Below, piece by piece: positions 11,401-21,876 of a DNA stretch of 64,000 nt. The stretch is taken from positions 30,415,234-30,479,233 of the forward strand of contig CM038471.1 in assembly GCA_021464415.1 (NCBI GenBank), given 5' to 3'. The DNA comes from Lonicera japonica. Lineage: Eukaryota; Streptophyta; Magnoliopsida; Dipsacales; Caprifoliaceae. A model generated the notes under the pieces. The model was not told where the DNA came from. It saw only the letters and a list, made by a program, of their open reading frames with translations, and did not search any database. Both the position numbers and the translations under genes were made by a program. Numbering within the stretch: position 1 is the first letter of the stretch; each line of letters opens with the position of its first letter.

Positions 11401-12282
11401 CTGAAGAGGTCCTGGGAGCCTGCGGACCTTGGGACGGATTACGAGCAGTTCGGGCGGACCCCTCCTGCTGCGGCGACTACTCCTTCTAGTGGGGTCCCGC
11501 CTTTGAGGGCAACGGCTATGGTGGATCCTCCGGGGGTCCGTACTTACGCCACGTTGACTCCTCTCCCGACGACTGCTATGGGGCCTCCAGCCCGATCTCC
11601 AGGTCTCGGCGGCTCATCTTCTCGTCCTCTTTTGTTTCTTATTCGTGAGGAGGGAGGGTCCACTTCTGCGGCTGTCCCGGCGAGGTCGTCTATTCCGTGG
11701 GTAGATCTACCCCCACTCCCCAAAGACATCTCTTATGTCGGCGCTGGTCTACGTCGATATACCGTCCCTGAGTACCCTCTTCCTGAGGATACTTTTGACT
11801 ACTTGGGTGGTCGCCTTGGTGATGAGGTACCTTCTTTACCTTCTCTTGATTTTAACTGTGCTTATTTATTCTCTTGACTGTGCTGATTCTTTTGTCTTTA
11901 TGTCTTTTTTCAGCAGGTGAGCGTACGGGTGGCAGATCTGCGAGCTTGGCACGCCCAGTACCTCTACAGCTGGAACTTGCTCCAGTACGTCGGTCGAGAC
12001 CCTCCAACTTATATGCGTGACTACCAGAGGGCCATCGACATTTCCTTGCGGCCGGACGATCCCCTGACTTCTTCTCGTGCCCGGACGGAGTCTCGGAGGA
12101 GTAGCAGTCGGACTTCTAGGCGTTCTTGATCATCGGTGATCCGTCCTACGATTCCTGTCCAGTCAACGGGGCTTTCCCAGGCGGCAGTTCCTCCTATTCC
12201 AGGCGTCCCAGTAGTTGATCTTACTCCCGAGGAGGGCTCGGGTGATAGTGGGAGCGTGTCAAAACGCTCTCGAGTAGATTAG
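8403..12282 (+). pseudogene. Antisense gene in the Tat element, plant mobile domain (PMD) type, broken
   Basis: Runs opposite to the retrotransposon genes. Visible exon-like blocks: 8403-8633 (MDPAHPDRLEV start), about 9697-10310, 10460-10630, 10718-11140, 11160-11830 and 11918-12282, separated by AT-richer, intron-like DNA; the acceptors GTCTGCAG at about 9696, CTTTGCAG at about 10717 and TTTTTTCAGCAG at about 11917 fit. The second block reads WWDTTHTFHWS, stop, GEMTMTPLDLFALTGIPSG, the familiar core of plant mobile domain proteins (PF10536 type, as in MAIN/MAIL1 and in transposon-borne relatives). The 3' half is Pro-, Ser- and Arg-rich. Stops (near 9898) and shifts break the frame. The exon model is tentative; the role of such proteins in retrotransposons is unknown to me. 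Confidence 0.6.
8782..9665 (+). repeat. Minisatellite, 13 copies of a 69-bp unit
   Basis: Units begin (GAAAATTACA) at 8782, 8851, 8919, 8989, 9058, 9127, 9196, 9265, 9333, 9402, 9470, 9537 and 9605; spacing is 67-70 bp. Each contains ACCAAAGTACCCTCAGGTTT. Because 69 is 23 codons, one frame stays open over several units (8986-9375, a repeated ENYIIYPYNP peptide), but this is a by-product. The array lies in what would be the first intron of the antisense mobile-domain gene, within the Tat 3' region. Confidence 0.9.
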
Positions 12283-12623
12283 TTTTTTCTCTTTTGCATT
12301 TTTGTTAGTTCAGACAGATATGTATTTATTTTTAGATGTGCTTTAGACAGATCATGTAGTTTTTGAAAATTGTTCTTTTATTGGATTTTTATGAAAATCT
12401 TTATTTGTGTCTGATGATATATATTATTATTCTCTGTCTGTGAAAGATATATATATATGTATATATGAGTCAGTGATTTAGAAGCCATACCTTGTAGTGT
12501 AGTGACATTTAGGTTTTCTGTAAAAAGAACAAAGTGAGAACAAGAATGCATCCAGAAATGATTCTTTTGGCAAGAATGACTTTTATGTAAAGAAAAACAA
12601 AAATGGGGTGGCCCTAAGTGAGT
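12283..12623. other. Spacer between the two antisense genes
   Basis: AT-rich DNA with TA-rich runs (about 12418-12470) and no coding signal. The first part may hold the 3' untranslated region and poly(A) site of the upstream antisense gene; no canonical AATAAA is seen. Confidence 0.4.
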
Positions 12624-12702
12624 TTGTCGCGCGACAATCCCTCCTGGGCAAGGGTTTGTCGCGCGACAAATAGGTACATGACCCTCTTTTTTGCTATAAA
12701 TA
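12624..12702 (+). promoter_or_regulatory. Palindromic promoter of the second antisense gene
   Basis: Two perfect palindromes, TTGTCGCGCGACAA at 12624-12637 and TTTGTCGCGCGACAAA at 12655-12670 (31 bp centre to centre), then a TATAAATA box at 12695-12702 and a start codon at 12741. The spacing TATA to ATG (46 bp) fits a short leader. The same order, palindromes then TATAAATA, occurs in the LTR promoter on the other strand (23065-23294). Confidence 0.65.
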
Positions 12703-12740
12703 CACCCATGTTCCTTCCTTCATCCCCACACCCTTCCAAA

Positions 12741-13997
12741 ATGTCTTCTTATCGCACAAAATATGATTTTTCTTACGTTAATGCCCGAGATGCTTTGATA
12801 TCTTCTGAAAATAGTTTGAACTTCGGTGCTTTTAGTCCTTTAGCGGGCTGGTGCCATCGTCCCATCGATTTTTCTTTTCTGTTAGGTGCCTTGTATTTCT
12901 GGAGTCCTGCGGACCATCTCTTCCGCTTTGGACTAGATGAGCTCTGCCCGACTTATGAGGAGTTCTCCTTGCTGTTGCGTTCTGACGTTCGTCTCCCAAT
13001 GGTAGTTCCCATAGAAGAAATCGGATCCCCGCGACATGCTAATTGCTCTGTTAGACAATCCCCAGGCGGCCTGTGATGGTTTTATTACCGACGGACTCCT
13101 TGACCTCCATAAAATGGTGAGGTTCTTTCATTGTTACAAAGATAGAGCCTCTTATGACGTGGGGCGTACTGCGGCAGCCTTGATCTGCCTTGTCTCTAAT
13201 ATGTTACTAGTGACGGGTTCTTCCCGCGTTGATCCGACTATTCTGAGTTTGATCTACCATGCTAGAAATGGAGAGTCCATAGTCCCCATTGTTCTTGCAG
13301 AGACCCTGAATGGTCTGGATGATGTTCAAAGGGGGGCTTCACCCTTTTTTAGGGGGAGTCCGCGTTTACTATATATGTGGCTATTGGAGCGCTTCTGATC
13401 GGTGGGCTTCAACGGGGTTCGGCTTGACAATCCGACTTATTTCTTCCATCGTCCCCTCTTTAGTGCTTTGACCATGTCTTCCTCTGATTGGTCGGTGTGG
13501 TTCTCGGAGAATTTTCGTGCCATTCGGTGGAACATCCCCTGGTGGAAATTGAGGGCGATGGTGCTTAGTACTGGAGGTCAGAACTATGTTAGGCTCCGTG
13601 GGCTCTGGTTCACCTCCTTTTATCTCCCAGGACGTCTTCTTCGGCAGTTCAACGTTCCTCAGGACCTTCCCCTTGGTCTAAACAATTTCTCCTCTGAATC
13701 TAAGTTTGTGACCCAGCATGTTTCTTTATCGGTAGAGAGGATGTGGCGTGCTCGATTGACTCGTCAATTCAACTATGCCCATTTCGGTATTACCCGGCCC
13801 TCCGGGCTGATGTTATCCGCTCTCGTTGGGAGTCTCTGGAAGGAGAGCTGATTGATGATCCCTTCCAAATGAAGTGGTTCCGGTTCATGGATTCTGCACC
13901 CACAGAGGAGAACATTATTTTTGCGTACCAGATCCTGGATGAGGCTCGAATCGATTTGGCTACTGAGGACCCAGTGTGGCCAAACCCTAGGGATTAG
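12741..13997 (+). pseudogene. Second antisense gene of the Tat element (DUF7745-like look), frameshifted
   Basis: Starts MSSYRTKYDFSYVNARD at 12741. The opening frame holds FRFGLDELCPTYEEFSLLL, a motif type common in plant transposon-borne proteins of the mobile-domain kind. The frame shifts near 13035, continues through FDGLLDLHKM-like and LYMWLLERF segments, meets a stop at 13396-13398, continues in the same frame, and shifts again near 13750-13850 to end in WPNPRD and TAG at 13995-13997. If the two shifts and one stop are ignored it spans about 418 codons without introns. The domain name is from memory of family appearance, so treat it as a guess. Function unknown. Confidence 0.55.
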
Positions 13998-14212
13998 TCT
14001 CTTCTGTATGTTGTAACTCCTTTGTAACTTTCGGTGTTCTGAACCACTGTTTTAATAATATATGAAGGACTGTTTATGGAAAAATAAGTTTCTTTACAAA
14101 GTTAAAACCGGGCCTGAAGTCACTTCTCAGGTTGCCTACGTTCCCCTTTTAAAGAACAAAAGTTTGAGTCAGGGCTCAGGTTTACGTAGTTCTTATCTAC
14201 ACATGTTTATGC
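13998..14212. other. Short spacer between convergent antisense gene and integrase ends
   Basis: The plus-strand gene ends at 13997 and the minus-strand integrase at 14213, so the two coding units converge here. An AATAATATATGAA stretch near 14052-14065 may serve as a poly(A) signal for the plus-strand gene. Nothing else is seen. Confidence 0.4.
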
Positions 14213-15504
14213 CTATTGATAATACTTCTTCAGTCGGTCCATGTTGACTGGTGAATATAGTAACTGTCCGTCTAAGTCAGCGAGTATAGCGGCACCCCCC
14301 GTATTAATTTCTTTGACGATATAAGGCCCTGTCCACTTCTGCCCGAACTTTTCCCTTGGATCTCTGGCTGGCTCTCGAATTTCTTTCAATACGATGTCGC
14401 TCTCATTGATACCCCGAATCTTTACTTTCTAGTTAAATGCTCGAGCGATTCTCTTCTGATACCTTTGGTGGTGGTATGCGGCTTTCAATCTCTTCTCATT
14501 CAATAGGGCTAGCTCGTTATGACGTGCCTGGACCCATTCCAGTTCATTGACTTGATTTTCTAGCATTACCCTGAGAGAGGGGACCTCTAACTCAACAGGA
14601 AGGACTGCTTCCATTCCGTACGTAAGGGAGAACGGGGTTGCCCCGGTGGAGACCCTCTCAGTGGTGCGGTATCCCCACAATGCATATGGTAATTTCTCTG
14701 GCCAGTCTCGGCAGGTGTCGGTCATTTTGCTTAGGATATTCTTCAAATTCTTGTTGGCGGCCTCGACTGCGCCATTGGTTTGCGATCTGTATGGCGAAGA
14801 TCTGTGTCGGGTAATACCATATTCTTCCATGACGAGATTAGCCTCCCCCTCGAAGTGAGTGCCGTTGTCCGAGATGATCTCGTGCGGGACCCCATACCGG
14901 CAGATGATGTTCCGTCGGATGAATCGGGCGACCTTTCTAGCGTTCAAGAGTTTGGAAAGACTCGGCTTCTACCCATTTGGTGAAGTAGTCGACGGACCAC
15001 TAATATGAATTCATGGCCGTTGCTGGCTTTGGGTGAAATCTTTCCGATGATGTCGATTCCCCAGGTTGCAAATGGCCAGGGGGCAGTCATGTTGTACAAC
15101 TCTTTCGGAGGCAGTTTCTGAGATCTAGCATAAATCTGGCATTTGTGGCAATGGTGTACGTGGTTAACGCAGTCGTTCTGTAGGGTAGACCAGTAATAGC
15201 CTTGCCTGATGATCTTGCGGGCAAGTGTATGACCGCTCATGTAAGGCCCACAATCGCCCCCATGTATCTGATCCATCATTTTGACGGACTCTTTTTCTGC
15301 CAGACATTGGAGATGGGTCCCGTCGTAGTTCCTTTTGTATAGCCTGCCGGCACAAAGTATGAACCCTGATGCTAGTCTCCTGAGTGTGACCTGTGTCTTC
15401 TTGTCTGTTTGCTCGAGATACTGGTGATCTTTCAGCAGGTTCCAAATATCGTAAAACCAAGCGGTTGAGTCCCCATTCTCTCCATTCTCTACTTTCAAGG
15501 CCAT
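14213..15504 (-). pseudogene. Tat integrase
   Basis: HHCC zinc-binding part in 15504-14944 (HGGDCGPYMSGH, then CHKC) with the first catalytic Asp in WGIDIIGKI. The frame then shifts near 14950. The core continues in 14947-14429 with SDNGTHF (second Asp), SSPYRSQTNGAVEAANKNL (Glu region) and WGYRTTERVSTGATPFSLTYG. A stop at 14429-14431 interrupts the C-terminal part; the same frame continues to a natural-looking end (VNMDRLKKYYQ) at 14213. The enzyme joins the DNA copy into the host genome. This copy is broken by one shift and one stop. Confidence 0.88.
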
Positions 15505-15990
15505 GCAGTGTGCTGGTCCTGACTTTCTTTTGTACTGTAAGAGTTATTTCTTCCATCCCCTCCGGGATATCGATCATAGATGCCAGGGTTGCCTAGTGTG
15601 TCAGCAAAACTGTTCTGTGACCTGGGGACATAGTAAAATCCCGCATGCTCGAATTTTCCCGCGACATCCTCCAGTCGGGCAAGGTAGGGGACTAGTTTCT
15701 CATCTCTGATCTTCCATTCCTTCAGAACTTGGTGAACCACTAGTGCTGAATCTCCGTATACCTGTATTCTCTTTATACCCCTTTGGAGCGCGATCTCTAA
15801 CCCGATAATGCAGGCTTCATATTCAGCCATGTTGTTGGTGCAGAAGAAGTCCAGACAATATGATACCGGGGAGTGAGTTTGGTCTGGAGAGACTAACAGG
15901 ATGCCTATCCCATTTCCGTTTCAGTTGGCGGCCCCGTCGAAGTACAACTTCCAGTCCTCATCGGTCTCGACATTCATGATAGTTTTGTCC
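15495..15990 (-). pseudogene. Second (archaeal-type) RNase H of Tat pol
   Basis: Reads WKLYFDGAAN, stop, NGNGIGILL, followed by the open part MAEYEACIIGLEIALQRGIKR and VYGDSALVVHQVLKEWKIRD. These are the DGA, E, and D positions of an RNase H fold, placed after the normal RT-RNase H and before integrase. This extra domain sorts the element into the plant Tat group. Broken by the stop in the first motif (near 15927) and a shift toward the integrase. Confidence 0.82.
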
Positions 15991-16098
15991 GGGAATTCGG
16001 CTTCTTCTAGCATGTCCCCCAATATCGGATTGTGGGTCAGGTAATCAGCTATGATCTTGCCTTTGACTTCCTTCTGGGTTACGTAGGTGATGTCAAAT

Positions 16099-17400
16099 TC
16101 AGAGAGTAAAAATAACCATTTTGCCTATGCGGTTCGAGAGAGCTGGTTTCTCGAAGAGGTATTTCAATGGATCCATTCGTGATGCTAGGATGACTGGAAA
16201 AGTCAGCATGTAATGCCGTAATTTCTGCGTTACCCAGACGAGAGCAGTGCATGATTTCTCCAAAGGCGTGTAGTTTATCTCAAATGGGGACAATTTCTTG
16301 CTGATGTAGTAGATGGCCTGCTCTTTCCGTGTATCGGTCAGGTGTTGGGCTAGTATGGCTCCTGCAGCTGAATCAATGTCGGTCAGGTATAGGATTAGTG
16401 GTAGTCCGGTCTGTGGTGGGGCTAAAACTGGAGGGTTGGAGAGGTAATTCTTAATTCTGTCAAAAGCCTCTTGGCACTGATCGTCCCATTTTCCTGGTGA
16501 AGACTTCCTCAGGAGTTTGAAGATGGGTTCGCAAGTTTGAGTAAGCTGAAAGATGAACCTGCTGATGTATTGCAAATTACCCAGAAATCCCCGGACTTCT
16601 TTCTCGGTACGAGGCTCGGGCATGTCTTGGATAGCTCGAACTTTGGCAGGGTCTACCTCGATCCCCTTTTTACTGACGACATACCCTAGGAATTTTCCTT
16701 TGGTTACCCCGAACACACATTTCTACGGATTGAGTCTCATCTGATACTGGCGGAGCCGGTCAAAGAAGGCTCGCAAGGCTGGCACATGGCCTTCCTTTTC
16801 CTTCGACTTGATTATCATGTCGTCCACATACACCTCTACCTCTTTGTGAATCATGTCGTGGAAGATAGCTGTTGCTGCCCTCTGATACGTTGCTCCGGCA
16901 TTCTTCAGCCCGAATGGCATAACGGTGTAGCAGTATGTCCCCCACGGTGTGATAAACGCTGTTTTCTCTTGGTGATCCGGATGCATTTTGATCTGATTAT
17001 ATCCGGCGAAACCATCTACGAATGACTTCAGGGCATGGTTGGCGGTGTTATCTACTATCAAATCAATGTTGGGCAATGGAAAATCGTCTTTTGGGCAGGC
17101 TTTATTAAGATCTCGGTAATTCACACACATGCGAACTTTCCCATTTTGCTTTTGGGACGGGTACAATGTTGGCCAACCATGAAGGGTACTCGATCACCCG
17201 CAAGAACCCCACACTCAGTTGTTTCATCACTTCTTCTTTTACTTTCAGGGACCATTCAAGCGTAAGTTTTCTCAACTTTTGCTTGACGGGCCTAAACTCC
17301 GGCTTAGTGTGTATCTCGTGCATGACTATCTGGCTGTTCAAACCTGGCATATCCGCATAGGACCAGGCGAAGACATCCACGTACTCTTTCAGAGTTTGTG
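16099..17400 (-). pseudogene. Tat reverse transcriptase and first RNase H
   Basis: The RT N-terminal part (17380-17105) has FAWSYADMPG and HEIHTKPEFRPVKQKLR; the core (17166-16723) has VNYRDLNKACPKDDFPLP, WGTYCYTVMPFGLKNAGATYQ and the active site YVDDMIIKSK. After one break the frame 16716-16099 carries FLGYVVSKKGIEVDPAKV, the connection region and the RNase H motifs LYLTDIDSAAGAILAQ and INYTPLEKSC. Copies element RNA into DNA. The frame shift near 17130 and stop at 16720 make it inactive. Confidence 0.9.
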
Positions 17401-17474
17401 TGAATTCCTCTCTTTCTGTCCCACTTAGACTTGCCCCAATACGGACCTATCTTCTTTCCTCTTCCGTCCCGAGG

Positions 17475-17816
17475 TTAACCATAAGAGTGTCTCCTTCCTC
17501 GCTCTGTATACGCTGCTCCTCTCGTTCGAGGTGTTCGTTTAGTTTCTCTAACTCCATATAAAGCAATTACAGAATTAAAATCAACAAGATAACGCAAAAT
17601 AGAGTTTTCTTCATTGATAATAGTGTTTACAGGTACAAGTTTGAAAAGTAAATCTAGGGGTGACTCCTCCTTAGCCCTACCCTCACTCTTATCTCTCACC
17701 CTTATAATTTCGCTCTTTCTCCCTTTGTAATCTGGATCAGTGTGTATCAAGTGTATAGGGTCGTCTCCTGGCTCATCGTCCCCTAGAGCCATGATGTCGA
17801 AGAGATCTCCGATCAT
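17475..17816 (-). pseudogene. Tat protease-RT linker region
   Basis: An acidic open stretch of 113 codons (ALGDDEPGDDPIHLIHTDPD and so on) between protease and RT. It has no named domain. Long acidic linkers at this place are common in Tat polyproteins. The 500 bp between it and the protease (17817-18323) are the same linker, broken by stops. Confidence 0.5.
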
Positions 17817-18323
17817 TTCTTCCTCTTCCTCTTCTTTGTCCTTATCTTCTTCCCTTGACCCGATCGTTAGTTTGGTAGAGAAACTGTGCTCAATGTTTTC
17901 TTTGATATAAAGGTCCTCTTCATAGAAGATTTCCTATCCTGGAAGGTTCTCTCCGTCGCTGTTTCTCCAAGGGCTCTTGAAAGCCGCAAAAGGGGAAAGT
18001 CCTCTCCTTCTTTGACGAAAAACCCATTCAGAAAGCTAAAGCTCGGATACTGATGCCCTCAGCTTCTTTTCTCTTGGTCGTCTTCTTTGGTATGCTGGTA
18101 CCCCAAACCCTCTTTTTCGTGCCTCGTCACTGGCTCTAAGGCTTGGAGTAACCCTGGCTGTCCCATTCCTAGACTAGCCCCGGGTAAGTACTTCATCATT
18201 CTCAGCATATTAGTGATCTTGGTGCTGAGTCCGGGGATATTGTCAAGGGGTAGATACTCGATTTTTTGGGTGGTGAGAGTTTGTACTTGAGGCTCGCAAG
18301 AAAAAGCCTCCTATCTGTATACT

Positions 18324-19233
18324 CTAGCTCCTGATGCCTAATACGGGTAACTCCAGATCCGCCAAGGCCCTTTCAGGATCTTCTTGGATGGTGATTACAT
18401 TCCCTTCGAACGGTATCTTGATCTTCTGGTGTAAGGAGGAGGGGAGTGCTCCTATGTCGTGTAGCCATGCTCTTCCCAACAGGAGGTTAAAACTGGAAGG
18501 AATGTTTATGATTTGAAAGTCGGCCGGAAAACTTCCGGGTCCGACCATGAGATCAAGCCTTAGAGAACCTAGAACGTCCCTTCTGGTGTTGTCATAGGCT
18601 CTAACAGTCACAGCTGATGGGGAAAGTTCTGAGTCTAAGATACCCAGACATCTGGCGGTCTTCAGGGGGCAGACGTTTATGGTTGACCCGTTGTCGATGA
18701 GGACTTGTGGAAGGATTTTTCCTCGGGTTCCGAACGGTGATATGGAGGGCCAGGCTGTGTTTCCTCCCCAATGGAGACAAGTCTTCATCTGAAAATGACA
18801 GACTTCTTTGGACTGTAAGTGACCCAATCATGTTTGGAAATTGTTCGGGTGTGGAGTTTGGTGATATGACGGCCTCGTCTAGAAGTTTGATGAAGGCGGT
18901 CCTGTGAGGTTTGGAGGCAACCAAGAGGCCCCAAATGGTGATGTGTGCCTGGGTTTTCTTCAACTGCTCAAGTACTCGATCTTCTCCTATTTTCTTAGGA
19001 GGTGGTGATTTCTCGGCATCCATCGGTGGTGGCTGGTATACCCTTCCTGAGCGGGTAATTTGTTGGATCCAAAAGGATGCTGGGTCTGATCCCTCTGAGA
19101 TTTTTGATGTCTCTGGCTCTTCCGACCAACTGAAGGTCCCGAGGGAGGTTTCTGTCATACAGATTATCTCCTTAGGGGGGGCCTCGTGGTTTCCACGGCT
19201 GTTTCTTCTTTTCTTGGGTCTATCATATCCCAA
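18324..19233 (-). pseudogene. Tat aspartic protease and upstream linker
   Basis: The protease active site is in VLIDNGSTINVCPL near 18690, the D-N-G variant usual in Tat and Athila groups, followed by the flap region and LLGRAWLHDIGALPSSLHQKI. The linker frame (19233-18601) overlaps it in another frame; the true frame changes near 18740-18780. The enzyme cuts the Gag-Pol polyprotein. Confidence 0.8.
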
Positions 19234-21139
19234 ATTTTCTGGGATTGGTTTTTATTGTGAGTGGTTGTGAGATTCCCTGATTTGTCCTTCCTAAACCCTG
19301 TCTGGGTAGGAAGTTCATTTTAGCCATCCATTGGTCGATTATCGGATTGAGGCCTGGTGCTACTTGAGCCTTTACTGGTAGTACTATGGGTGCCTTGCAG
19401 GCCGGGTCATCTCGAATGAGCCCTACAGGATCGAAGCCTTCTTCATCAGTGGTCAAGACATTAATCCCTGTAGGTGGAGCGTGGTTGGGCAGGGGGTTGT
19501 TGGTAACATTGGATCCGCCGGGTGCGGGGATGGTTCCGGCTTCAATGAGGTCCTGGATACGATGGCGAAGAGCCAAGCAGCATTCCGTGTCGTGGCCAGC
19601 TGCTTGATGGTATGCACACTTCTCGTTCATTCTCCAGGTGCTGGGAATAGGGTTTGGTGGGGGGCGCGGGTTGAGTGGAGTGATCAGTCCGGACTTTCGG
19701 AGTAGTTCCAGGCTTTTGACCAGCGTAGTGGGGAGGGTGCAGAAGTTTCTCCTCCTCTTAGCCTCAGTGTTTGAAGAGTCTCCTTGTGCAGGCCAACTCA
19801 TCGGAGGGGCTTGTTGTGATTGTTGGAAAGGGTTTTGTTGGTAGGGGTATGAGCTTAGTTGATTCACGGTTGGAGTGGCTGTCTTTCTCCCGGTGTATGA
19901 GGCTTTCTTGGTGTCGGTTTCAGCTTTCTTGGCCAATTCTTCTTCTACTTGTGATCCCATACTCAACAGGGCTCTGAAAGTGTGGGAATACATGTTTCCC
20001 CATGCAACTCAGTACGGCTAGAGTGAAGTTCTTCTGAATGATCTCCAACTGTTCTTCTTCATCAGGCCATTTGGACATTTGGGAGGCCATCTCCCTCCAG
20101 CGCGTGACGAAATCGCTGAAACTTTCCTTCTCGCCTTGCTTGGCCATTTCTAGGTGATTACGGGTAATTTCCAAGTCCTCGTTGGACCCGTACTTGGTCA
20201 TGAACTCCTTCACGATATCTCCCCAAGTCTTCGTGTGGTGTCTCTCTAGATCAAAAAACCATCTCAAGGCGGCCCCTGTGAGGGTCATGTGAAAGGCCTG
20301 AGCCAGCTCCGGCTCTCCATAGCCGGATACTTGCATGGATCTGATGTAGGATTGGAGATGGGTTTTAGGGGGTGTGGTTCCTGTGAATTTAGTGATAGAA
20401 AGGAATTTGAATCCCTGGGGTAATCTTGCTTCTGGGTAGAGGGAGAAGGCATTCATATCCGTAATCTCGTCTGCCCCTTTTATTAGAGAGACCCCTCTTT
20501 GCAGAATTTTCATCTGCTCTTTCAGTTTCTTCATCTCTTCGCTTTCTCTTGACGCCTCATCGGGTTGTTCCTGAGCTATAACCGATTCTGCATACACTGC
20601 CCGAAGTCGGTTGATGTCTGGGTATTCATTGGGAGGGGCTACTAGGGCCGGTGGTGGAATAGGTCTTGCAGGGAGTTATGGCCATGGCTGGTATTGGGGG
20701 TCAAATCCGGGTTGTACTTGGGGTTGCGGCCAAACTATGGGTGGCTCTTGTTGCTGATAAGTGGGGCCTGAATTCGAGGCCTATTGATTCTGATTGTTGG
20801 GGTCAGTTTGAACGGGACCGGCTATGATAGGACCCGTTTGGGGTAGATTGGTTCCTTGAACTGGGGGAAGCACTTGTGAAGACTGCCCTTGGTTCGGATC
20901 TCGATTCAAGTGGTAGTTGTTCAAAACCCGGTGGTGCGGCTCGTTCGGCTGACAACTCCTCTATTCGGACACGGGTATTCTGTTGCTTCGTTTGTGAGGT
21001 TTGCCAAGTTCATGCTGACGGTCGTCAACAGACGGTGCATCTTGGCTAAAGTTGGTTGAGCTGCAGATGCCTCGGCTAGGCTCTGATTTGTCCCTCGGTT
21101 CTCGCGTTCATCGGCCATTCCAGGTGTGCTTGGTCTCAC
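19223..21139 (-). pseudogene. Tat Gag
   Basis: Central retrotransposon Gag domain in 20597-19920, with AFHMTLTGAALRWFFDLERH and FVTRWREMASQM. After a frame change near 19990 the frame 19993-19223 holds a Cys/His motif (CAYHQAAGHDTEC) of the modified knuckle type found in Tat Gag. The N-terminal part (21139-20598) starts MRPSTPGMADERENRG and is Pro/Gln-rich, broken by shifts. Gag packs the element RNA into particles. Confidence 0.82.
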
Positions 21140-21857
21140 TAGTCTCCCGGTGTGATCTCGACTGGCCCAATCTTTCAGTCTATCGTTGCTTCACGACTGT
21201 AGACGAAACCATGTAGCGAAGATGAAGGAAGACTGTGATGCGACTCAATTTTTGACAAAAGAACCACTAAAAATTGCCGAGAAGAGCCTCAGATTTTAAA
21301 AAGGTGTTGGAAAGTAAGCCGTAAGGTGCTACATCCCCTACGGCTGTTTGACAAGTGTTTTAGCCGATTCAATCTTATATGCAGCGCAGGTGTACGAACG
21401 GTTTAAGGCTTCAGGCTCCCTCCTATTTGGCAAGACCTTGCGATATACCCCAAGGGCGGGTACGTGCAAGAGCCTTTTGATATACTTCCCGCGTATGTGA
21501 GTGTTCTCGTCACTCGATATACCTCGGGGGCGTACTTGGCCAAGGAGAGTGGAAGTAAATGCTTTCGGTTAATGTTGGCCCAAGCAAGCCAACTCCCTAC
21601 TCACTTATAATACTTCAGAGGGTTTGCGGTAATTTCGCACTCGTAGAACCAATGCATGATTTGTGATAGTGCACGTAAAGTTCGAAAGGTTGGTTTTACA
21701 AATATCTTCATCTTGATTACGTACATTTTGAAAAACTCCCATTCTTAGAAAAAGGTTTTTTCTCAATCAATTAACATAAGTAGGAAAAGCAGTAAAAGCA
21801 AGTATTCAATAGATAAAACAAAAAGTCCACATATAAGAGTCTAGTTTTCTAACAGTA
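21140..21857 (-). other. Tat 5' leader
   Basis: Untranslated region between primer-binding site and Gag on the minus strand. No conserved feature recognised. Confidence 0.5.
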
Positions 21858-21875
21858 TCCCCAGCAGAGTCGCCA
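21858..21875 (-). promoter_or_regulatory. Tat primer-binding site
   Basis: Minus strand TGGCGACTCTGCTGGGGA, one base from the end of the 5' LTR. It starts with TGG, complementary to the CCA end of a tRNA, where reverse transcription is primed. I cannot say by eye which tRNA it fits. Confidence 0.8.
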
Positions 21876-21876
21876 C

